From: Lichina pygmaea
Lineage: Eukaryota; Ascomycota; Lichinomycetes; Lichinales; Lichinaceae
Reading direction: 5' to 3'
NCBI GenBank assembly: GCA_963422465.1
Contig: OY730170.1
Location: 1,364,001-1,428,000 of the forward strand
DNA length: 64,000 bases
Notes under the pieces: model-generated
What the model was told of the DNA's origin: nothing
Databases searched by the model: none
Seen by the model: only the letters and a program-made list of their open reading frames with translations
In this document: one piece after another, positions 59,381 to 64,000 of the stretch
Layout: every line of letters starts with the position of its first letter
Numbering within the stretch: the stretch's first letter is position 1
Translations under genes and position numbers: made by a program

Positions 59381-59465
59381 ACACAAGGAAGAGGAAGAAG
59401 AAGCGCCACGACGAGACTGCAGGAATGGGTCGAAGCACGTCTGGACAAACTATTTGCGGCGCTAG
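55893..59465 (+). CDS. PMS1: DNA mismatch repair protein Pms1 (MutL-alpha endonuclease subunit, PMS2 orthologue)
   Basis: Pms1 pairs with Mlh1 to nick DNA in post-replicative mismatch repair. Eight exons: 55893-55925, 55983-56079, 56136-56222, 56294-56672, 56722-56892, 56964-57163, 57211-57290 and 57351-59465; the phases agree and give 1053 residues. Two donors (GTCGGT at 56673, GTTCGC at 56893) are weak but are the only ones that keep the family sequence. GHKL ATPase motifs: [17 protein letters not shown], then QDNGEGI, then [13 protein letters not shown], then [15 protein letters not shown]. MutL transducer: [12 protein letters not shown], then [14 protein letters not shown]. The C-terminal endonuclease motif is [12 protein letters not shown] (about residue 805), with ACRSSIMIG and [10 protein letters not shown] (about 968). 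After the normal end there is an extra tail with about 13 Asp, then EEEEE and a basic end. The long linker (about 360-750) is Ser/Asp-rich, as usual. Confidence 0.95.
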
Positions 59466-60989
59466 CTAGCTTTCCCGAAGGACATACTTCTACAGGGGGG
59501 GTAACTTTTGGAAGGAGGGAGCAGCAACCGACATTCCATTTACTCCCATGATTGTCGGTTGGGCAATTGGATACCGTACATGGGCCAGACGAGTCTTTGA
59601 CCGATTGAACACAATCAAGTACCTACATCAAACAAGACCCAATCATCTTTGTTTCTTTCATTCTTTCATTCCTTCCATTTTCTTCCATTCCTTCCCATTC
59701 TTCCCCCGGACCAAACAGCGATGCAGTGAATGGAATGCTCCTAGCAGGATTATTTGGATGACGGTCGAAGCTACACTATAATTACCTCTCTTCACTCTCA
59801 CGACATCTCGAGGCTTGCATCCACAAGACTTTGTCCCACGTTGCAAGATCTTCTCCGGGTTCGAACGCACGACCCCTTTCCATTCGTACGACGAGGGGCT
59901 AACAGTCTCCTTGGTCGCGCGCGCAAGACGTGTGACGGTGTACGTACATGACAAGGCTACATACATGACAGTTCCAACATACACTCATTCCCTCACACTG
60001 TCGCTCCACAGAAAAACAAGATATAAATTGATAGAAACCTTGGCTTTGCTCACTGCCCTGAGAATGGCAAGACTTCTCCCGCTCTTCTTTGGCTTGGAAG
60101 AGGCTTGCTTCATTTATTGCGGATTGTTCAGTTGGAGGGATGAAGGGGGGGGGGGGGGGGGGGGGTTCCCCCCCTAATACACTGGGTCGGAGGCGGAGGG
60201 GGAGGGAGGGAGGGAGAGAGGGAAAAAGACAGGCAGGGAGGCAGGGAAAGTTAGGGAGGGAGACATGAGACATCCTCGCCCCCTTGCCTCATTGCATGTT
60301 TTCCATGCTGTCCATCCGATCATACTCGCGAGTACTTCCGTAGACAAGAGCGATCTTCAAGAGAGACATTGAGAGGGACATGACTCCCCCTTCTGCTGGA
60401 AGTAAGTAAGTAGACCAACAACAGTCTTCAAACGTCGACGCGCCGCGGACGACGGGTCGTTCTCCAAAGCTCCTACAGTACGTTCCGTATACGGTAATCA
60501 ATCGGTCGCTGCAATCAGACAAGTGTGTTTTTTGTCCCCAATCCTCGAAGCAAATGCACTTCAGACGGTTTTGCTTTGTCGGACAGTTCTTGAAGCTTGG
60601 TCCGTCAAAGGTTTGGTTGTTTCAAATGTTTTTTGTACGGGGTATGGATATGGCCGTGCTCGTCCGCTCGATGGTCCAAGCCCCGCTGTGACCAAAGCCG
60701 CTGTGGCCAGACCTGCCGAGTCCTAAGCCTGTCGTCTCATGCCCCGCGGTCAAGCCCCGTGGGTTTTGGGCCCTGCGGCCAAGCTCCCCTGGCCGGATCT
60801 GCCGAGTTCAAGCGCGTCGAAGCGCTCTCATACAGTCCATATCAAAACATGCCCTTGCTTTACACACACATATGTACGTATGTACATTGTTCTTCGGGTG
60901 CCGAACACCACTCTTCACCGGCTCCTACCCCTCAGTTCGGCCCCCCCCCCCCCCCCCCCCCCACACACACATCAAACAGGCCCACCAGC
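59466..60989. other. Convergent intergenic region with G and C homopolymers and G-rich repeats
   Basis: No gene is supported. It holds a 21-nt G run (60145-60165), a GGGAGGGAGGGAG-type purine stretch (60190-60262) that could form G-quadruplexes on the plus strand, a TTCATTCCTTCC repeat (59658-59705) and a 22-nt C run (60941-60962). Confidence 0.6.
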
Positions 60990-61197
60990 TCATGACATGC
61001 CGCTGACTTTTCGAAACCTGGCCCAGGCCGAAAAGGTGCCGGCCCGGCCTTCCTCGGCGACTTTACCGCTGACTTCTCGCGTCCTGCCCGGTCCAGGTGT
61101 AGTCTTCGCCGCGCCTGCTCGCTGGGCCGCGGACGATCCCGAGATTCTGACGCCAGGGCCGAAGACGTTGCCGTGGATGCCCTCTACCGGTGCCGCG

Positions 61198-61228
<31 letters not shown>

Positions 61229-63171
61229 GATCGTCCCCGGCGTAGTACGAGTAATCCGTGCCCGAGTTGCTGATCGCTCGTTCCCCGGCCCGGCTCCCAA
61301 CCATCATCGGCGGTGTTGCCGGTCTGAGGTCGCCGTACAGCTTCGTCTTCACCACTGTGGCGCTGCGGTTCAGCGAGCTGGAGCTGGTCTGTCGCAGCAC
61401 GTTCCTGTGTCGGTCGTTGGGCTGTGACGTCGGCGTCTCGATATGGTCACGGGCGCGCGGCTTGAAGGACGACGACGATGACGGCGGCGGCGGCGGTGTC
61501 GGCGGGTTGGATTCCAACGGGCTGAGCATGGCTCTGTGCAAGGGCGCCTTGTCGACCGACGACGATGCCAGCTCTGGCTGTCGTGATGACCCTGACTGGG
61601 CCGCGTCGGGCGACGGAGGGGACTGCTCCCGCTCGTACGACTGCAGCTGCTGGTGACGTCTGGCGTTCTGGTGGTCGTAGTAGAAGCCACCCTCGTCGTC
61701 GTCGTCGTCGTCGTCATCGCTGTCACCGCGTTCGTGATGCCCGACAAGATTTCCATCGAGGCGCTGCTCGCCGACGTCGTGCCCGTCGTAGCCGACCTCC
61801 GCTTCGGCCATGCGCATCTCGTGATCCTTCATCGAGCTGACGAAGCTGCTGGATCGCGCCAGGTTCTCGTCCGCGTTCGGCTCCGAGTGGTTGAAGTACG
61901 CGTACCAGTTGTCGTTGGCCAACGAGGTGCGCGAGTCGCGCCTGGGGTTCCGCCGCATCGTCGACGGCGGGGCATCCTGGTCTGGCTGATAGTAGCTCGC
62001 TCGCTTGGACGGCGAGACGACGGCCGACGACCGAGTCAGGTCGACGCGCGACGAACGCTTCGACGAAGGCGAGTACTGGCTCGGCAGATCGGCGCGGCTG
62101 ACTCGCGGGTGACGGTCCGTCGAGTCGCCGCGCGTGTGCATGAACGGGATGGTGCGAGCCGCGAGCTCCGAGTTCTGGATGAGCGGCTCGCGGGCGTGAG
62201 ATGAGCGATTCGAGTTGGTCTGGGCGGCGACCTGCGAGATGGTGCTGTCGACCGTGGCCCGACTGGCGCGCTTCTCGTCAAAGACGTCGGACCTGTTCTT
62301 CGCGTGCCGCGTGTGCCTCGACGTGAGGTTGTCCTCGAGCGGGTTCATGTCGGGCGGCAGCTTCGCGATCTTGCGGAAGACGAGGGCCAGGAAGAGCGAG
62401 ACGACCAGCGAGACGAGGTGCAGGCCGCCGTTGATGACGCCGAGCAGGAAGACGGCGAGCACCACCTTGCGGTCCGCGACGGCCGGATCGTCGAAGACGG
62501 ACTTCCACACCATCTCCTCGGTCTTCGTGTACTGGGTGCGGCTCGTCAGCGCCGTGAAGACGTAGAAGGGCAGCAGCGTGCCGTCGATCGCCGTCGCGAA
62601 GAGCATGTAGCTCGCCGTCGACGTAAGCGTCCGTCCCGTGGCTTGGCGCGCGAGACGGTAGATGGCGTAGACGCAGTGTATGATCGCGATGACGGGCTGA
62701 ACGACTCGCTCGTCAGCAAAAGGCCCCTCTCGACCGAGTCCTGCTCGCGCAAAGAACGACAACAAGAGCCAATCGACCCACCGGAACCCTCAGAGTCCAT
62801 CCCAAGGTCTCCTCAATCTTCCTGACGCAGATGACACAGACCACAAGCCCGATGGCGCCCAGCAGCTGGAGGCAGCGCAGGAAGAGCTGGGCCTTGCGGG
62901 TGAGCGTGATGATCTTGCGCGTGCGCGGTCCCATGGGCTTGGCGTTGGTTTTCCCGTAGGGCAGGATGAGGTAGCTGTCGGGGTGCCTGTTGAAGTCCAT
63001 CAGCGGAGATGGACTCTGGCCGTCGACCGCCGCCGGCCTGATGCGGGTCGGCGAGTACAGCGTCGACTGCAGCAGCGTGCGCGAGTCGAACTCCCGCGTC
63101 GTGCTGGTGGTCGAGTTTCGCTTCGAGGCCGCCGCCGGATCGTAGAAGAGGTACGGCTCCTGCGCAACCAT
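60990..63171 (-). CDS. Conserved fungal multi-pass membrane protein of unknown function
   Basis: Exon 1 is 63171-62782 and exon 2 is 62696-60990, with an 85-nt intron; the phase agrees and the product is 698 residues. The N-terminal half has about four hydrophobic helices: around LGAIGLVVCVICV, PVIAIIHCVYAIYRLARQ, SYMLFATAIDGTLLPFYVFT and VLAVFLLGVINGGLHLVSLV. It also has a loop RTRKIITLTRKAQLFLRCLQ before the first helix. The layout resembles an uncharacterised membrane protein family common in filamentous fungi, which I cannot name with confidence. The C-terminal half (about 430 residues) is Ser/Arg/Pro-rich, predicted disordered and cytosolic, with many possible phosphosites, a run of nine Asp and PPPPP and SSSSS tracts. 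The start at 63171 (MVAQEPYLFYDPAA) is the first ATG that precedes conserved-looking sequence. Confidence 0.75.
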
Positions 63172-64000
63172 CTGCCACGCTTTTGGGTCTGTTTCTCTCT
63201 CAGATATGCCCGCAGACTGTCTGTCAATGCGATTGTTCGGAGGGAAGGAGAACGTATGTTGGGCGCAGGTTGGAATGTGAAAGACGGAGGTGTGGTTAAT
63301 TGGGTCTGCCGGTGTCGCTCTGCGGGTGCCGCTCTGCATGGGCTGATATTGCAGTGTAAACATTGCCCGCTGTTGATGTTGTTGCCCTGACAACGTACCA
63401 TATGTACGTAACGTACGTTACGTACGTTACGTACGTATGTAGCGCAAGGGACTAACTCGACCTGGCGCGTCACGTGATTGGATAATGACCAAGGGTGTGC
63501 AGGGCACGACGGTCACATGACCCGTCGGCCGACGATGCAGTTGGGCCTCCATATTAACTGCGGAACACGCCAAGGCTCGTCACTGTGATGATCAGTCACC
63601 AATCAATCCTCATCTTCCTCCACGGCCCTACCACTGAATGCCCCACCAAAAATCACGCGGCAGCAATCGATCCTTTGGAAGGCCTGCAACCGAGTATACT
63701 TCCTCGAGTCGCGTCGACGACGACATTACCAAGGTTATATAGACTAGGGGCCGAGCGCGCTAGAACACGATTAGTCGGCACAGCACTGTAGTCGCACTAG
63801 GGACGGTCGAGGGCGGGTGAGGAGCCATCTCAAGAGTCAGAACGCGCAAGCTCTACGAGGTATGTGCGTCATAGCTAGCCTAGATTCCTGAGTGAGATAG
63901 ATGACAAGAGAAAGTCCCTGTGAGAGCACGCATGTGCCATGGGGCCGCCACGGCGCCATTGAAAAATTCAATGTAAGTGCGTGAGGTACTCCATTCGTCG
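63172..64000. other. Right edge, no gene recognised
   Basis: It is upstream of the membrane protein gene. A run of palindromic ACGTACGTTACGTACG-type words is at 63400-63440. Short open frames to the right have no support. Confidence 0.5.

Noticed and set aside
59111-59551. Arg-repeat frame at the end of PMS1
   Set aside because: An alternative frame of the GAC repeat; the Asp frame continues the Pms1 protein.
63585-63791. Short plus-strand ORF at the right edge
   Set aside because: No motif, no intron context and ordinary composition; not supportable as a gene.

Overview
The window is fungal nuclear DNA, most likely from a filamentous ascomycete (Pezizomycotina). The genes have short GT-AG introns (about 45-200 nt) and encode typical filamentous-fungal proteins: an AreB/ASD-4-type GATA factor, a fungal rhodopsin-like membrane protein, Lsb6, Rrg7, SERINC/Tms1, Pms1 and a RAD5-like RING helicase. 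It is gene-dense except for one block of about 22.6 kb made of transposable elements. Exon coordinates and residue positions were worked out by hand.

Layout. 1-855 is the 5' part of a Swi3/Rsc8 chromatin-remodeller subunit (minus). About 2080-3353 is a rhodopsin-like membrane protein gene (plus). 4034-26672 is one nested transposon block. A Tad1-like LINE (minus strand, 5'-truncated, 13-bp target-site duplication CACGTGGGGGGTT at both ends) landed between the rhodopsin-like gene and ETF-alpha. Three broken Ty3/gypsy chromodomain elements then inserted into it: A 4464-10846 (minus, TSD CCAGG), B 12401-19372 (plus, TSD TCCAA) and C 19852-26247 (plus, no TSD, mismatched LTRs). A second small LINE tail (15614-16151) sits inside B.

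26895-41277 holds ETF-alpha (plus), a small unknown gene (minus), RRG7 (minus), MED21 (plus), a membrane-protein relic, the RAD5-like helicase (minus) and LSB6 (minus). 43897-63171 holds the GATA factor (plus), a nodulin-like MFS transporter with an Ala-Ala-Ala-Asp repeat tail (minus), an SRPK-like kinase (minus), a short inverted-repeat DNA element, SERINC (plus), PMS1 (plus) and an uncharacterised multi-pass membrane protein (minus). No operon-like logic links the host genes; they are ordinary housekeeping and regulatory loci.

The most unusual signals are these. (1) An antisense ORF just inside the 3' LTR of all three gypsy elements, in two element families, encodes a Gal4-like Zn2Cys6 cluster followed by a coiled coil; the layout resembles the antisense HBZ gene of HTLV-1. 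(2) Element C looks like a recombinant of two insertions, because its LTRs have unrelated U3 halves, it lacks a TSD and a piece of the host LINE is missing. (3) A 12-bp minisatellite of about 55 units is read in frame as the C-terminal tail of the MFS transporter. (4) CpG is strongly depleted across the transposon block. (5) Poly-dG/dC tracts, TACGTA-rich words and poly-Asp expansions recur in the host part.
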